Source of the DNA: an uncultured Clostridia bacterium
GTDB taxonomy: Bacteria > Bacillota > Clostridia > TANB77 > CAG-508
Direction: 5' to 3'
Assembly: GCA_944388035.1 (NCBI GenBank)
Contig: CALXHF010000010.1
Coordinates: 1-55,083 of the forward strand
DNA length: 55,083 nt
The notes under the pieces are model-generated. The model was not told the origin of the DNA and searched no databases. It worked only from the letters and a program-made list of their open reading frames with translations. Below are positions 8,858-17,436 of the stretch, in pieces. Made by a program: the position numbers and the translations under genes. Each line of letters begins with the position of its first letter. Position 1 is the stretch's first letter.

Positions 8858-9367
8858 ATGGAAAAATATCTTGAAATTGGTCAAATTGTAAACACATTTG
8901 GTATAAAAGGTATGGTTAAAGTAAAACCATTTACTGAAAATACTAAAAAAAGATATGACAATTTGAAAAAAGTATATATCAAAAACAAAAATGAAAGAAA
9001 AGAATATGAAGTAGAAGAAGTAAAATTTCATAAAGAAATGGTATTAATAAAATTTAAAGGTATAGAAACTATAGAAGAAGCAGAAAAATTTAGAAACGCT
9101 TATCTATTAATAAATAGAGAAGATGAAGAACCTTTAGAAGAAGGAACTTATTACATAGTAGATATGCTAGGACTAGAAGTCTATACTGATGAAAATGAAA
9201 GATTAGGAATCTTAGATGACATATTCAATTCTGGAAGTTCAGATATATATGTTGTAAAAAATGAATTAGGTAAACAAATATTACTTCCAGCAATAAAAGA
9301 TGTAATAAAAAATATTGATATGGAAAATAGAAAAATAACAGTTCACCTAATAAAAGGTTTAATGTAA
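8858..9367 (+). CDS. rimM: Ribosome maturation factor RimM
   Basis: RimM assists maturation of the 30S head domain and binds S19. The 169-residue protein opens with EIGQIVNTFGIKGMVKV (the conserved RimM N-terminal beta-barrel) and has the C-terminal PRC-barrel (YYIVDMLGLEVYT, LLPAIKDVI). Residues around 25-70 are unusually Lys-rich. It lies directly between khpA and trmD, a fixed association in bacteria. Confidence 0.96.
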   Translation: MEKYLEIGQIVNTFGIKGMVKVKPFTENTKKRYDNLKKVYIKNKNERKEYEVEEVKFHKEMVLIKFKGIETIEEAEKFRNAYLLINREDEEPLEEGTYYIVDMLGLEVYTDENERLGILDDIFNSGSSDIYVVKNELGKQILLPAIKDVIKNIDMENRKITVHLIKGLM

Positions 9368-9380
9368 TATGGAGGAAAAA

Positions 9381-10076
9381 ATGCAATTTGATGTTTTAAC
9401 ACTTTTCCCTGAAATGTTTTCTATTCTAGATGAAAGCATTATAGGAAGAGCAAAGAAAAATAAAAAAATAGATATTAACATAGTAAATATCAGAGATTTT
9501 TCGAAAAATAAACATAATAAAGTAGATGACACTCCATATGGTGGTGGAGCAGGTATGGTTATGATGCCAGATGTTGTATATAGAGCATATGATTCTTTAG
9601 AAAATAAAGAAAATGCAAAAGTAATATATATGTCTCCACAAGGGAAAAAATTAAACCAAGAAAAAGTAAAAGAATTATCTAAGGAAAACCATTTAATAAT
9701 TCTTTGTGGTCATTATGAAGGAATAGACCAAAGGGTTTTAGATAAAATTGTAGATGAAGAAATATCTATTGGAGATTATGTATTAACAGGAGGAGAACTT
9801 CCTGCAATGGTGCTAATAGATAGTGTAAGTAGATATGTAGAAGGAGTTTTAAATAAAGAATCTATAAAAGAAGAGAGCTTTTCAGAAAACTTACTAGAAT
9901 ATCCACAATATACAAGACCAGAGGTGTTTGAAGGAGAAAAAGTTCCAGAAGTATTACTTTCAGGAAACCATAAAGAAATAGATAAATGGAGAAAAGAAAA
10001 ATCTTTAGAAATAACAAAAAAGAAAAGACCAGATTTATTAAAAGAAGTGCAAAATTCCCAAATTGCACCGCTCTAA
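9381..10076 (+). CDS. trmD: tRNA (guanine-N1-)-methyltransferase
   Basis: TrmD makes m1G37 next to the anticodon of tRNAs reading CNN codons, including Leu, Pro and Arg (CGG); m1G37 suppresses +1 frameshifting. The 231 residues include MQFDVLTLFPEMF, the SPQGKKL stretch, the trefoil-knot SAM site (LCGHYEGIDQRV, SIGDYVLTGGELPAM) and the C-terminal helical part (YPQYTRPEVF). The start at 9381 is chosen over 9369 because ATGGAGGAAAAA contains the ribosome binding site. The gene looks intact. Its function is relevant to the +1 sites reported here. Confidence 0.97.
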   Translation: MQFDVLTLFPEMFSILDESIIGRAKKNKKIDINIVNIRDFSKNKHNKVDDTPYGGGAGMVMMPDVVYRAYDSLENKENAKVIYMSPQGKKLNQEKVKELSKENHLIILCGHYEGIDQRVLDKIVDEEISIGDYVLTGGELPAMVLIDSVSRYVEGVLNKESIKEESFSENLLEYPQYTRPEVFEGEKVPEVLLSGNHKEIDKWRKEKSLEITKKKRPDLLKEVQNSQIAPL

Positions 10077-10120
10077 AATAAAATTAAATTTAAATTAGGA
10101 AGAAAAGGAGGATATTCAAA

Positions 10121-10738
10121 ATGGATATTATAAAATCAATTGAACATGAACAATTGAAAAACAAAATACCAGAATTAAAAGTTGGTAATACAGTTAGAGT
10201 ACACGTAAGAATAAAAGAAGGAAATAAAGAAAGAATTCAAGTATTTGAAGGAATTATAATTAAAGTACAAGGTGGAGGAGTAAATAAATCATTTACAGTA
10301 AGAAAAATATCTTACGGTGTAGGTGTTGAAAAAACATTTTTAGTACACTCTCCATTAGTAGAAAAAGTAGAATTAGTAAGAGTTGGTAAAGCAAGAAGAG
10401 CTAGATTATTCTACTTAAGAGATAGAATTGGTAAAGCTGCTAAGACTAAAGAACAAGTAGGAGCTAGAATCGAGGATAGAGAAATTACTATCAAAGAAGA
10501 TTTAGTAGAAGAACCAGTTGAAGAAAAAGTAGAAAAAGTAGAAGAAGTAGTAGAAGAGAAAGTTACAGAACCAGTTTCTGAAGAAGTAGTAACACCACAA
10601 GAAGAAGTAAAAGAAGAAAAACCAACTGTTGAAACTGAAAAACCAGTAGTAGAAGAAACAGTTGATACAGTGACAGAAGAAAATGTAGAAGAAGTTAAAG
10701 AAGAGCCAGTAAAAGAAGAAGATAAAAAAGCTGAATAA
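10121..10738 (+). CDS. rplS: 50S ribosomal protein L19 with long acidic C-terminal extension
   Basis: Residues 1-117 are a normal L19 ([36 protein letters not shown]), a protein at the subunit interface. After this there are about 85 additional residues made almost only of Glu, Val, Lys, Thr and Pro in irregular repeats ([15 protein letters not shown] and similar). Typical L19 is about 115 residues, so the tail is unusual. It has no frameshift or foreign codon use and ends the operon before a terminator. The tail is probably disordered and strongly negative. Confidence 0.96.
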   Translation: MDIIKSIEHEQLKNKIPELKVGNTVRVHVRIKEGNKERIQVFEGIIIKVQGGGVNKSFTVRKISYGVGVEKTFLVHSPLVEKVELVRVGKARRARLFYLRDRIGKAAKTKEQVGARIEDREITIKEDLVEEPVEEKVEKVEEVVEEKVTEPVSEEVVTPQEEVKEEKPTVETEKPVVEETVDTVTEENVEEVKEEPVKEEDKKAE

Positions 10739-10744
10739 TAAAAA

Positions 10745-10795
10745 AAGAAATGAGACTTTTGGGGACACCCTATTTTAGTCTCATTTTTCTTTTTG
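10745..10795 (+). terminator. Terminator after rplS
   Basis: Arms aagaaatgagact and agtctcatttttctt around a loop containing ggggacaccc. Confidence 0.8.
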
Positions 10796-10877
10796 AAAAT
10801 TTTTTCTTATCAAAATACTGATATAAAAGGTTTTTAAAAAAAGCGAACAAAAATTTTATTTTTTTTATAAAAAACTA

Positions 10878-10906
10878 TTGACAAAATTAAAAATAGAATA
10901 TAAAAT
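10878..10906 (+). promoter_or_regulatory. Sigma-A-type promoter for the DUF45 gene
   Basis: TTGACA (10878-10883), 17 bases, TAAAAT (10901-10906), about 60 bases before the start. Confidence 0.65.
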
Positions 10907-10966
10907 AAGAACAACAAAAGCGAACAATAATTTGTAGAACAATATTTTGATAAGGAGTGATATAAA

Positions 10967-11494
10967 ATGAATATAGTAAAAAGAAGAACAAACATTAAAT
11001 TAGTTGTAAACAGTAGCATAGAAAGACATCCAGTACCAGTTTTAGGTGTGGATTACAGAGTTAAAATTGTTTATAAAAATATCAAAATAACAGAGTTAGA
11101 TGTAGAAGAAAAAACTATAAAAATATCACTACCTAACAAATATAAAAAAATGTCTAATACAGCAATTTTAGATTTAGCAATTGAGAAAATGTATGAACAA
11201 ATTGCAAACGTGGAAATTGAAAGAGCTATGGAAAAAACTAGAATAATGGTTGGTTTTGCACCAGAAGAATTTGAAATAAAAGATATGAAAGTTTTGGGAA
11301 AATGTGAAGATAATAAAATAATTATTAATCCTAAAATTGTAAAATATGGAAGAAGAATAATTGATTATGTTGTATTACATCAATATTGCCATTTGAAATA
11401 TAAAACACATTGCAAAGCTTTCTATGATTTACTAAAAAAATATGAACCAGATTATAAATATTATGATGAGTTATTAAATAGGTTAGAAAAATAA
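10967..11494 (+). CDS. DUF45/YgjP-like metallopeptidase homologue with altered active site
   Basis: A 175-residue protein resembling the YgjP/SprT-like zinc metallopeptidases (DUF45). The C-terminal region reads VVLHQYCHLKYKTHCKAFYD. The family motif is HExxH plus a downstream His (H-E-L-x-H-L-x-x-x-x-H). Here the two His (138, 142) and the third His (148) are kept, but the catalytic Glu is Gln139. The zinc site may therefore be intact while hydrolysis is lost or weakened. RBS aaggagtg. It has its own promoter and terminator. Confidence 0.75.
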   Translation: MNIVKRRTNIKLVVNSSIERHPVPVLGVDYRVKIVYKNIKITELDVEEKTIKISLPNKYKKMSNTAILDLAIEKMYEQIANVEIERAMEKTRIMVGFAPEEFEIKDMKVLGKCEDNKIIINPKIVKYGRRIIDYVVLHQYCHLKYKTHCKAFYDLLKKYEPDYKYYDELLNRLEK

Positions 11495-11508
11495 AAAATA
11501 TGTATTTA

Positions 11509-11541
11509 AAATAAAGAAGTATTATGTTTCTTTATTTTTTT
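11509..11541 (+). terminator. Terminator after the DUF45 gene
   Basis: Arms aaataaaga (11509-11517) and tctttattt (11528-11536) with a T run. Confidence 0.75.
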
Positions 11542-11595
11542 CTTAAAAACTATTTGTAATTTTAAATTTATTTGTTATAATATAGGGGTAGATAT

Positions 11596-11670
11596 TGGGG
11601 TATCGCCAAGTGGTAAGGCATCGGATTCTGGTTCCGACATTCCTGTGTTCGAATCACAGTACCCCAGCCA
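11596..11670 (+). tRNA. tRNA-Gln (anticodon CUG)
   Basis: Full cloverleaf with an encoded CCA. Acceptor arms tggggta and taccccag; D arm gcc/ggc; anticodon stem tcgga/tccga with a 7-base loop ttctggt, giving anticodon CTG (reads CAG); T arm ctgtg-ttcgaat-cacag. A TATAAT-like element lies about 20 bases upstream. It is the only tRNA I see in the window, and no tRNA able to read CGG is present. Confidence 0.95.
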
Positions 11671-11715
11671 ATTTTTATTATATAAATAAACAAACGAAAA
11701 GGGAAAAAATAAAAA

Positions 11716-12477
11716 ATGAAAGAGATTGATAAAAAGATACAGTTTGATAACAAAGGAGTAACATTAATAAGTTTAGTAGTAACAATAGTAGTGCTGATAA
11801 TACTTACATCAATTGCAACATATAGTGGAGTAAATGTTATTAGACAATCAAAATTAGATAAATTTACAGCAGAAATGAAAATAATGCAAACAGAAGTAAA
11901 TAATTTATATGATAAATATAGTAATGGAACAGATGAAGAAAAAGCCAATGTTTTAAATTATGGAAAAGTTTTAGATACCCAAGCAAGTAGTGTTTTTACG
12001 ACAAATGCTTCAGGAATAACAAATAGTAGTGGATATAAATATTATGATAGGAAAACAATAGAAAATTTAGGAATAGAACAAGTAGAAGAAGAATTCTATG
12101 TAAATGTAGAAAAAAGAAGTGTAATAAGTAGATTAGGAATAGAATATGAAGGAGAAAAATACTATACTCTAGAACAATTACCAAGTGATCTATATAATAT
12201 AGAATATAAAAATACAGAAAAGCCAACGTTTAATGTAGATTATGAAGTGATAGGTGAGAATAAATATAAGGTTATAATATCAGATATAGAATATAATGGA
12301 TATATAAAAAAATGGAATATAAAATACCAAGAAAAGGGAAGTGATTATTGGAATACAACGGAAGATTTAAGTTTTGAAATAGATAAAGACGGAGATTATA
12401 ATATAATAATAGAAAATGGAGATGTATCATCAGAAATAAAAACTATACATTTAGGTTATATAACAGATGGAGACTAA
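11716..12477 (+). CDS. Type IV pilin-like prepilin protein
   Basis: A 253-residue protein with a short leader and a prepilin-type signal: NKGVTLISLVVTIVVLIILT, i.e. Gly followed by V-T-L-I-S-L and a 20-residue hydrophobic helix. A prepilin peptidase would cut after Gly. Family members usually have Glu at position +5 of the mature protein; here it is Ser, which would weaken assembly into a true pilus. The rest (40-253) is hydrophilic, with a beta-rich C-terminal region (NKYKVIISDIEYNGYIKKWN) resembling a surface domain. The ribosome binding site is weak. A decayed gene follows directly. Confidence 0.7.
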   Translation: MKEIDKKIQFDNKGVTLISLVVTIVVLIILTSIATYSGVNVIRQSKLDKFTAEMKIMQTEVNNLYDKYSNGTDEEKANVLNYGKVLDTQASSVFTTNASGITNSSGYKYYDRKTIENLGIEQVEEEFYVNVEKRSVISRLGIEYEGEKYYTLEQLPSDLYNIEYKNTEKPTFNVDYEVIGENKYKVIISDIEYNGYIKKWNIKYQEKGSDYWNTTEDLSFEIDKDGDYNIIIENGDVSSEIKTIHLGYITDGD

Positions 12478-12763
12478 TTACACGTTATGACGTAATTAAT
12501 AATGCAGAAAGTGGACATAAGTGATACAACGGTTGTTTAGAAAGATATAAGTAGAAATAATAATGATATGACATTACAAGGTTTTTGTGGAAAAGTGGTT
12601 GGATATCAGACGGAATAGAATTGGACAGAGTAGATGATTATTTAATAGGAAAGAACCCATTATATGATATGTTATATTACATTACTACTTTGCTGGAAAA
12701 ATAAAATCAGTAAGAATAAATCTTGGAAAAAATAAATCAATTGACTTTTTGAGATTTTTATTA
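12478..12763 (+). pseudogene. Decayed surface-protein gene (fragment)
   Basis: No intact reading frame. In pieces one can read INNAESGHK, then KDISRNNNDMTLQGFCGK, then (after a one-base change) GWISDGIELDRVDDYLIGK and NPLYDMLYYITTFAGKIKS. This looks like the lectin/LamG-like repeat often found with clostridial pilin-like surface proteins. It carries stop codons (TGA, TAG) and frame changes not associated with CGG, unlike the recoding sites elsewhere. It serves as an example of ordinary decay. The two cgg triplets here are not at frame junctions. Confidence 0.6.
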
Positions 12764-12810
12764 TAAAATACTAATTGATAAAAAATAAAAAATTAAAGGA
12801 GGAAATAAAA

Positions 12811-13350
12811 ATGGAGCTAAAAGGAACAAAAACAGAGAAAAACTTAATGGAGGCATTTGCGGGAGAATCACAAGCAAGAAATAAATACACATATTTTGCA
12901 AGCAAAGCAAAAAAAGAAGGATATGAGCAAATAGCAGCAATATTCCAAGAAACAGCAGATAATGAAAAAGAACATGCTAAGATGTGGTTTAAATTATTAC
13001 AAGGTGGAGAAATAAAATCAACATTAGAAAATTTACAAGCAGCTGCAGAAGGAGAAAATTACGAATGGACAGATATGTATGATAGAATGGCAAAAGAAGC
13101 AAAAGAAGAAGGTTTTGACCATATTGCATACTTATTTTCAGAAGTTGCTAAAATAGAAAAAGAACATGAAGAAAGATATAAAAAATTAATCGAAAATGTT
13201 GAAGGTGGTTTAGTATTTAGCCGTGATGATGAAAGAATATGGAAATGTAGAAACTGTGGACATATTGTAATTGGTAAATATGCACCAGAAATTTGCCCAG
13301 TATGTAGTCATCCAAAAGCATATTTCGAAATAAAAGCAGAAAATTATTAA
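12811..13350 (+). CDS. rbr: Rubrerythrin
   Basis: Rubrerythrin is a peroxide-reducing enzyme that protects anaerobes. The 179-residue protein has an N-terminal ferritin-like di-iron domain ([28 protein letters not shown] give the Glu/His ligands) and a C-terminal rubredoxin-like domain with two pairs of Cys (CRNCG, CPVC). RBS aaaggaggaaat precedes the ATG at 12811. It is a single-gene unit followed by a terminator. Confidence 0.97.
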   Translation: MELKGTKTEKNLMEAFAGESQARNKYTYFASKAKKEGYEQIAAIFQETADNEKEHAKMWFKLLQGGEIKSTLENLQAAAEGENYEWTDMYDRMAKEAKEEGFDHIAYLFSEVAKIEKEHEERYKKLIENVEGGLVFSRDDERIWKCRNCGHIVIGKYAPEICPVCSHPKAYFEIKAENY

Positions 13351-13368
13351 TAATATATAATGAGTTTA

Positions 13369-13398
13369 GATTGCTAAATTATTTTAGCAATCTTTTTT
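13369..13398 (+). terminator. Terminator after rubrerythrin
   Basis: Arms gattgctaaa (13369-13378) and tttagcaatc (13383-13392) with a T run. Confidence 0.85.
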
Positions 13399-13548
13399 GA
13401 TTTGTTAATATTTACTAGTTATCAAACAAGATAATTAGTAACATTTGCTTTTTTTTCTATATTGTTGTATAATTTATTATGTAATATATTCCCATTAGGA
13501 GTTATACAAAAAATTATGCCTATTAGCTTAAAAAGAGAGGATATAAAA

Positions 13549-13767
13549 ATGAGAAGGTATGCTGTTTCAATTGAGAAAGTTTACAATTGTTTTGATGCTT
13601 GGGTTGAGACTGAAGTCATACTATATAGGTTATCTAAGAGCGGAAAGAAGTGGAAGGCAATAGATAGTTGGTCATATGACGCTATTTTTAGTCGGACACT
13701 TTCAGAATTTCGAGCAAGTAGAAAGGCAAGAAGACTTATGTACATTTATGGAGCTTGCTTAATTTAA
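13549..13767 (+). CDS. Small basic protein of unknown function, compositional outlier
   Basis: A 72-residue protein starting MRRYAVSIEKVYNCFDAWVE, with several Trp/Tyr residues and an Arg-rich C-terminal part (RASRKARRLMYIYG). I do not recognise a family. RBS agagagga lies about 8 bases upstream. Codon use is unlike the native genes (TTG, GAG, AAG, GTC, one in-frame CGG read as Arg). Skipping the C would also keep an open frame of about 23 codons, but that version is no more convincing. Possibly acquired with the other outlier genes. Confidence 0.5.
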   Translation: MRRYAVSIEKVYNCFDAWVETEVILYRLSKSGKKWKAIDSWSYDAIFSRTLSEFRASRKARRLMYIYGACLI

Positions 13768-13784
13768 TAAAATGGGCATAATTT

Positions 13785-13818
13785 AAAACAAGCTTGCTAA
13801 ATGTGAGCTTGTTTTTTG
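13785..13818 (+). terminator. Terminator before rsmE
   Basis: Arms aaaacaagct (13785-13794) and agcttgtttt (13806-13815) plus T run. Confidence 0.85.
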
Positions 13819-13918
13819 TAGAAAATGAAAAATAAATAATTATTTATTCTATATTTAATTTGCTGGAAAAATGAAAAGAATTATGTTATAATGTTTTGGT
13901 ATAAGGAGAGAAAAGTTT

Positions 13919-14677
13919 ATGTCAAAATTTTTTGTTAAAAGTGAAAATGTAGAAGGAAATATAATTAGGATAGAAGGAACAGATGTAAATCATATAAAAA
14001 ATGTATTAAGAAAAAAAGTAGGAGACGAAATGATTATTTGTGATAGTGATAATCAAAAAAACTATTTTTGTGATATTTATAAAATAGAAAAAGATTTTAT
14101 TATCTGTAAAATTTCAAAAGAATTAGAAGATTTTAAATCAAATATAAAAATAACAATAATGCAAGGACTACCAAAAAGAGAAAAAATGGACTTAGTAGTA
14201 CAAAAATCTGTAGAACTTGGAAGTTTTTGTATTCAGCCAGTAGATATGGAAAGATGTATAGTAAAATATAATGAAAAAGATAAAATAAAAAAAGTAGAAA
14301 GATGGCAAAAAATATCGGAAGTAGCGGCAAAGCAATGTGATAGAGATTTTATCCCAAAAGTAAATGAAATAAAAACTTTAAAAAGTATTTGTAAAATGTT
14401 GGGTGAATATGATATAGTAATATTAGCATATGAAAAAGAAGAAAAAACAATGTTAAAAGAAGCTTTAAGAAAAATTAAAGAAAATTATAATTATAAAGAA
14501 CATGAAATAAAACTAGCAATTATAATAGGACCAGAAGGAGGTCTTTCAGAAAAAGAAGTAGAAATGATACAAGAAAATAATAATGTAATAACAGTATCAC
14601 TCGGAAAAAGAATATTAAGAACAGAGACAGTCGCATTAAATGTATTAAGTATAATAATGTATGAATTAGAGGGGTAG
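13919..14677 (+). CDS. rsmE: 16S rRNA (uracil-1498-N3)-methyltransferase
   Basis: RsmE methylates U1498 of 16S rRNA using SAM. The 252-residue protein has the N-terminal PUA-like part (GTDVNHIKNVLRKKVGDEM) and the C-terminal SPOUT knot: QGLPKREKMDLVVQKSVELG, AAKQCDRDFIP, IGPEGGLSEKEVE and LGKRILRTETVALN, all family hallmarks. RBS aaggagag. It starts a cluster with 14686 and yicC. Confidence 0.95.
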   Translation: MSKFFVKSENVEGNIIRIEGTDVNHIKNVLRKKVGDEMIICDSDNQKNYFCDIYKIEKDFIICKISKELEDFKSNIKITIMQGLPKREKMDLVVQKSVELGSFCIQPVDMERCIVKYNEKDKIKKVERWQKISEVAAKQCDRDFIPKVNEIKTLKSICKMLGEYDIVILAYEKEEKTMLKEALRKIKENYNYKEHEIKLAIIIGPEGGLSEKEVEMIQENNNVITVSLGKRILRTETVALNVLSIIMYELEG

Positions 14678-14685
14678 ATAAACAA

Positions 14686-15375
14686 ATGAAAATAATATTT
14701 AAAAACTTATTAAAAGCAATAGGAATAATGTGTTATTTCATAATATTAAACTTTGCTTATACTAGAATGAATACAGATAGATTAATAAATGATATAGAAG
14801 TATTTTCAGGAATATTTTTAGTAATAGGTCTAGTAATGTTAGAAATAGCATATAAAAAAGATAGTGGAAAATCAGCAATAAGTGGAATAGAATTATTAGT
14901 TCTATCAATGCACTCACTATCAATAAACCATATAATTACTTTTTATAAATATGACTTTAGGTTTTATTTATTAGTATCTTCATATGTGTTTGCAATATAC
15001 TATGTATTAAAATCAGTAATAATTTATACAAAAGAAAAAAGAGAATATCTAAAAAGTTTAAGTGATATATCAGAAATAGTAAAAGAAGAACCAGTCAAAA
15101 AAGAGGCTAAGAAAAGAAGAAAGACTAAGAAAGTTGTTAAAACAAATGAAAATGAAATAAAAAAAGAAACAGAGAAAACAATTAAAGAAGATAATAAAAA
15201 AGAAGAAAAAACAGAAACAAAAGTGGAAGTAAAAAGAGAAGATAAAACAAAGAAAGAAAATACTGTAAAAAAAAGAAAAACAAGTAAAGCAAAAAAACAA
15301 GAAAATAAAGAAGAAACAAAAAAAGTAGAAAAGAAGACAAGAAAAACAAAAAAAGAGGTAGAAAAAAATGATTAG
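14686..15375 (+). CDS. Membrane protein with long Lys/Glu-rich cytoplasmic tail
   Basis: A 229-residue protein. Residues 1-115 hold about four hydrophobic segments (IGIMCYFIILNFAY, IFLVIGLVMLEIAY, IELLVLSMHSLSINHIITFY, FYLLVSSYVFAIYYVL). Residues about 125-229 are almost wholly Lys, Glu, Thr and Arg in short repeats (KKEEKTETKVEVK), a low-complexity, probably disordered tail. It starts 8 bases after rsmE and its end overlaps yicC. No known family recognised. Confidence 0.75.
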   Translation: MKIIFKNLLKAIGIMCYFIILNFAYTRMNTDRLINDIEVFSGIFLVIGLVMLEIAYKKDSGKSAISGIELLVLSMHSLSINHIITFYKYDFRFYLLVSSYVFAIYYVLKSVIIYTKEKREYLKSLSDISEIVKEEPVKKEAKKRRKTKKVVKTNENEIKKETEKTIKEDNKKEEKTETKVEVKREDKTKKENTVKKRKTSKAKKQENKEETKKVEKKTRKTKKEVEKND

Positions 15376-16243
15376 AAGTATGACAGGCTATGGAAAAGCA
15401 AATCTAGAAAAAAACTCTAGAAAATATCAAGTAGAAATAAGAAGTGTAAATCATAGATATTTAGATATTTCTATAAAAATGCCACGAGCATTAAGTTATT
15501 TAGAAGAAACAGTAAAAGGTGAAATATCTAAAAATATAAAAAGAGGAAAATTAGATGTTTTTATAAGTTTTGAAAATAATTCTATGGAAGGAAGAAAAAT
15601 AAGTATAAATAAAGAACTAGCAAAAGAATACATTAGAAATTTAAAGGAATTAGCAATTGAAGAAGACTTGGTATCAGAAATAAAAGTTAATGATATAGCA
15701 AGATATCCAGAAGTTTTAAGTATACAAGATAATCAAGATGATGATACTATCAAAGAAGAAATAATAGAAACAGTAGAAACAGCAGTGAAAAATCTATTAG
15801 ACATGAAAAAACTAGAAGGAGAGAAGATAGCAAAAGATTTAAACAATAGATTAGAATTTATTAAAGGAAAAATAAATGAATTATCTGAACTTTCTACTGG
15901 ACTTATTTCAGAATATGTAGTAAAATTGGAAGAGAGAATTAAACAATTACTAAAAGAGCAAGAAATTGATAAATCAAGATTAGCTGAAGAAGTTGTAATA
16001 TATGCAGATAAATGCTCTATAGAAGAAGAAATAACAAGATTGAATAGTCATATATCACAATTTAAAAGTCTTTTAAATTTAGATGGGGCAATTGGAAAAA
16101 AATTAGATTTTATAGTACAAGAGATGAATAGAGAAACTAATACGATAGGGGCAAAATCAGGTAGTCTAGAAATTACTAATGATGTTATAGATTTAAAAAC
16201 TGAAATAGAAAACATTAGAGAACAAATACAAAATATAGAATAG
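15368..16243 (+). CDS. YicC-family endoribonuclease
   Basis: A 291-residue YicC/DUF1732 protein: [14 protein letters not shown] at the N-terminus, [17 protein letters not shown], and the C-terminal DUF1732 part ([21 protein letters not shown] and [17 protein letters not shown]). YicC proteins act in RNA turnover; E. coli YicC is an RNase. The start overlaps the upstream gene by 8 bases. It is followed by remA and rpoZ, a conserved Firmicute order. Confidence 0.95.
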   Translation: MIRSMTGYGKANLEKNSRKYQVEIRSVNHRYLDISIKMPRALSYLEETVKGEISKNIKRGKLDVFISFENNSMEGRKISINKELAKEYIRNLKELAIEEDLVSEIKVNDIARYPEVLSIQDNQDDDTIKEEIIETVETAVKNLLDMKKLEGEKIAKDLNNRLEFIKGKINELSELSTGLISEYVVKLEERIKQLLKEQEIDKSRLAEEVVIYADKCSIEEEITRLNSHISQFKSLLNLDGAIGKKLDFIVQEMNRETNTIGAKSGSLEITNDVIDLKTEIENIREQIQNIE

Positions 16244-16260
16244 AAAGGAGTCGTGATTTT

Positions 16261-16572
16261 ATGCAATTAGTAAATATTGGATTTGGAAACATTATTTCAG
16301 CACAAAGAATCGTAGCAATAGTAAGCCCAGAGTCGGCACCAATAAAAAGACTAATACAAGAAGCAAAAGATAATAAAACAGCGATTGATGCTACTTGTGG
16401 AAGAAGAACAAGAGCAGCATTAGTTATGGATTCAGGTCATATTATTTTATCAGCAGTACAACCAGAAACAGTTGGTGGAAGAATAGATAAAACTATATCA
16501 CCTGAAGAACTAGGAAAACAATTAGCCGAGAGTATGAAAATAGATAATTTAAAAGGAGTTGATGAAAAATGA
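16261..16572 (+). CDS. remA: RemA-like regulator (DUF370)
   Basis: A 103-residue DUF370/RemA protein: [35 protein letters not shown], and [20 protein letters not shown]. In Bacillus subtilis RemA is a DNA-binding activator of matrix and osmoprotection genes; here it lies in the usual yicC-remA-(gmk)-rpoZ locus. RBS gaaaggagtc. The stop overlaps the rpoZ start. Role in this organism is inferred from the family. Confidence 0.93.
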   Translation: MQLVNIGFGNIISAQRIVAIVSPESAPIKRLIQEAKDNKTAIDATCGRRTRAALVMDSGHIILSAVQPETVGGRIDKTISPEELGKQLAESMKIDNLKGVDEK

Positions 16573-16808
16573 TGGTAAAACCAACAGTGGCAGATTTATT
16601 AAAAAAAGCAAACAACAGATATGAATTAGTAATAGCAACAGCAAGAAGAGCGAGACAAATAGCATCAGGAGCAGAACCAAAAACAGATGTAAAAGAAGAA
16701 TCACCTGTAACACTTGCTGCAAACGAAATTGCAGAAGGAAAAGTATCTATAGTAGAAGAACCAGAAGATGAAAATGATGATATAGAAAAAGATATAAAAG
16801 TAGAATAA
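16569..16808 (+). CDS. rpoZ: RNA polymerase omega subunit
   Basis: Omega helps assemble and stabilise RNA polymerase around beta-prime. The 79-residue protein contains [29 protein letters not shown], the conserved omega core. The C-terminal half is acidic. Two ATGs are adjacent (16569 and 16572), and the first overlaps the remA stop. It lies between remA and a kinase gene where gmk is often found. Confidence 0.95.
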   Translation: MMVKPTVADLLKKANNRYELVIATARRARQIASGAEPKTDVKEESPVTLAANEIAEGKVSIVEEPEDENDDIEKDIKVE

Positions 16809-16824
16809 AGAAATGGAGAAAATA

Positions 16825-17389
16825 ATGGAAAAGAAACATATAATTTCACTAGGTGGAGAACTTGCGAGTGGAAAAGGTACAGTATCAAAAATATTAATGG
16901 AAAGATTAAATTATACAGTATATAGAAATGGAGACTATTTTAGAAAACTAGCCAAAGAAAGTGGTATGGATGTTACTACTTTTAATGAATATGTAAAATC
17001 ACATCCGGAAATAGATAGGAATATAGAAAATAGTGCATCTGAATATGCAAAAGAGCATGATAATTTTATAATAGATGCACGTCTTCGGTTGGTATGCTGT
17101 GCCAGAATCTTTCAAAGTATATTTAAAAGTAGATATTAATATTGCAGCTAAAAGAGTATTTAATGATGAAACAAGGAGAGATAGTGAAAAAAAATTTGAA
17201 ACAGTAGAAGAACAAAAACAAGATATAGAAAAAAGATATACTTTAGAAAATGCAAGATATTTTGAGTTATATGGAGTAAGAAAAGAAGATGAATCTAACT
17301 ATGATTTAGTTCTAGATACAAGTAATCTAACGCCAAATGAAGTGGCAGATAAAATAGAAGAAGAATATAAAAAATGGCTAGAAGAATAA
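16825..17389 (+). CDS. Cytidylate-kinase-like nucleotide kinase, needs +1 frame change
   Basis: Read straight, the frame fails soon after residue 87. Skipping C17086 gives about 187 residues: HIISLGGELASGKGTVSKIL (P-loop GxxxSGKGT), DNFIIDARL joined to GWYAVPESFKVYL, and AAKRVFNDETRRDSEKKFE. This matches the AAA/cytidylate kinase-like family that phosphorylates small nucleotides. The start at 16825 is preferred (ggag 5-9 bases upstream); 16813 is possible. It occupies the place of guanylate kinase between rpoZ and priA; whether it takes GMP is not visible. Confidence 0.8.
17083..17089 (+). other. Putative +1 recoding site CTT-C-GGT in the kinase gene
   Basis: In-frame CGG after CTT; skipping C17086 joins DARL to GWYAVPESF. 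Confidence 0.85.
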
Positions 17390-17422
17390 AAGGTGAGATT
17401 TAAAATAAACTCACTTTTTTTT
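17388..17422 (+). terminator. Terminator before priA
   Basis: Arms aaaggtgag and ctcacttttt with a T run; priA starts 15 bases later. Confidence 0.75.
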
Positions 17423-17436
17423 GAAAAGAGGTAAAG

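Noticed and set aside
11596..11670. The tRNA as a candidate CGG-reading or quadruplet tRNA
   Set aside because: Its anticodon loop is a normal seven bases with CTG, identity Gln.
12541..12615. cgg triplets in the decayed pilin-adjacent region as recoding sites
   Set aside because: They do not lie at frame junctions; frame changes and stops there occur elsewhere.
13549..13767. Frame change at the CGG of the 72-residue outlier gene
   Set aside because: Both readings stay open for a similar length and no family is known to judge by; the gene's codon style groups it with those reading CGG as Arg.
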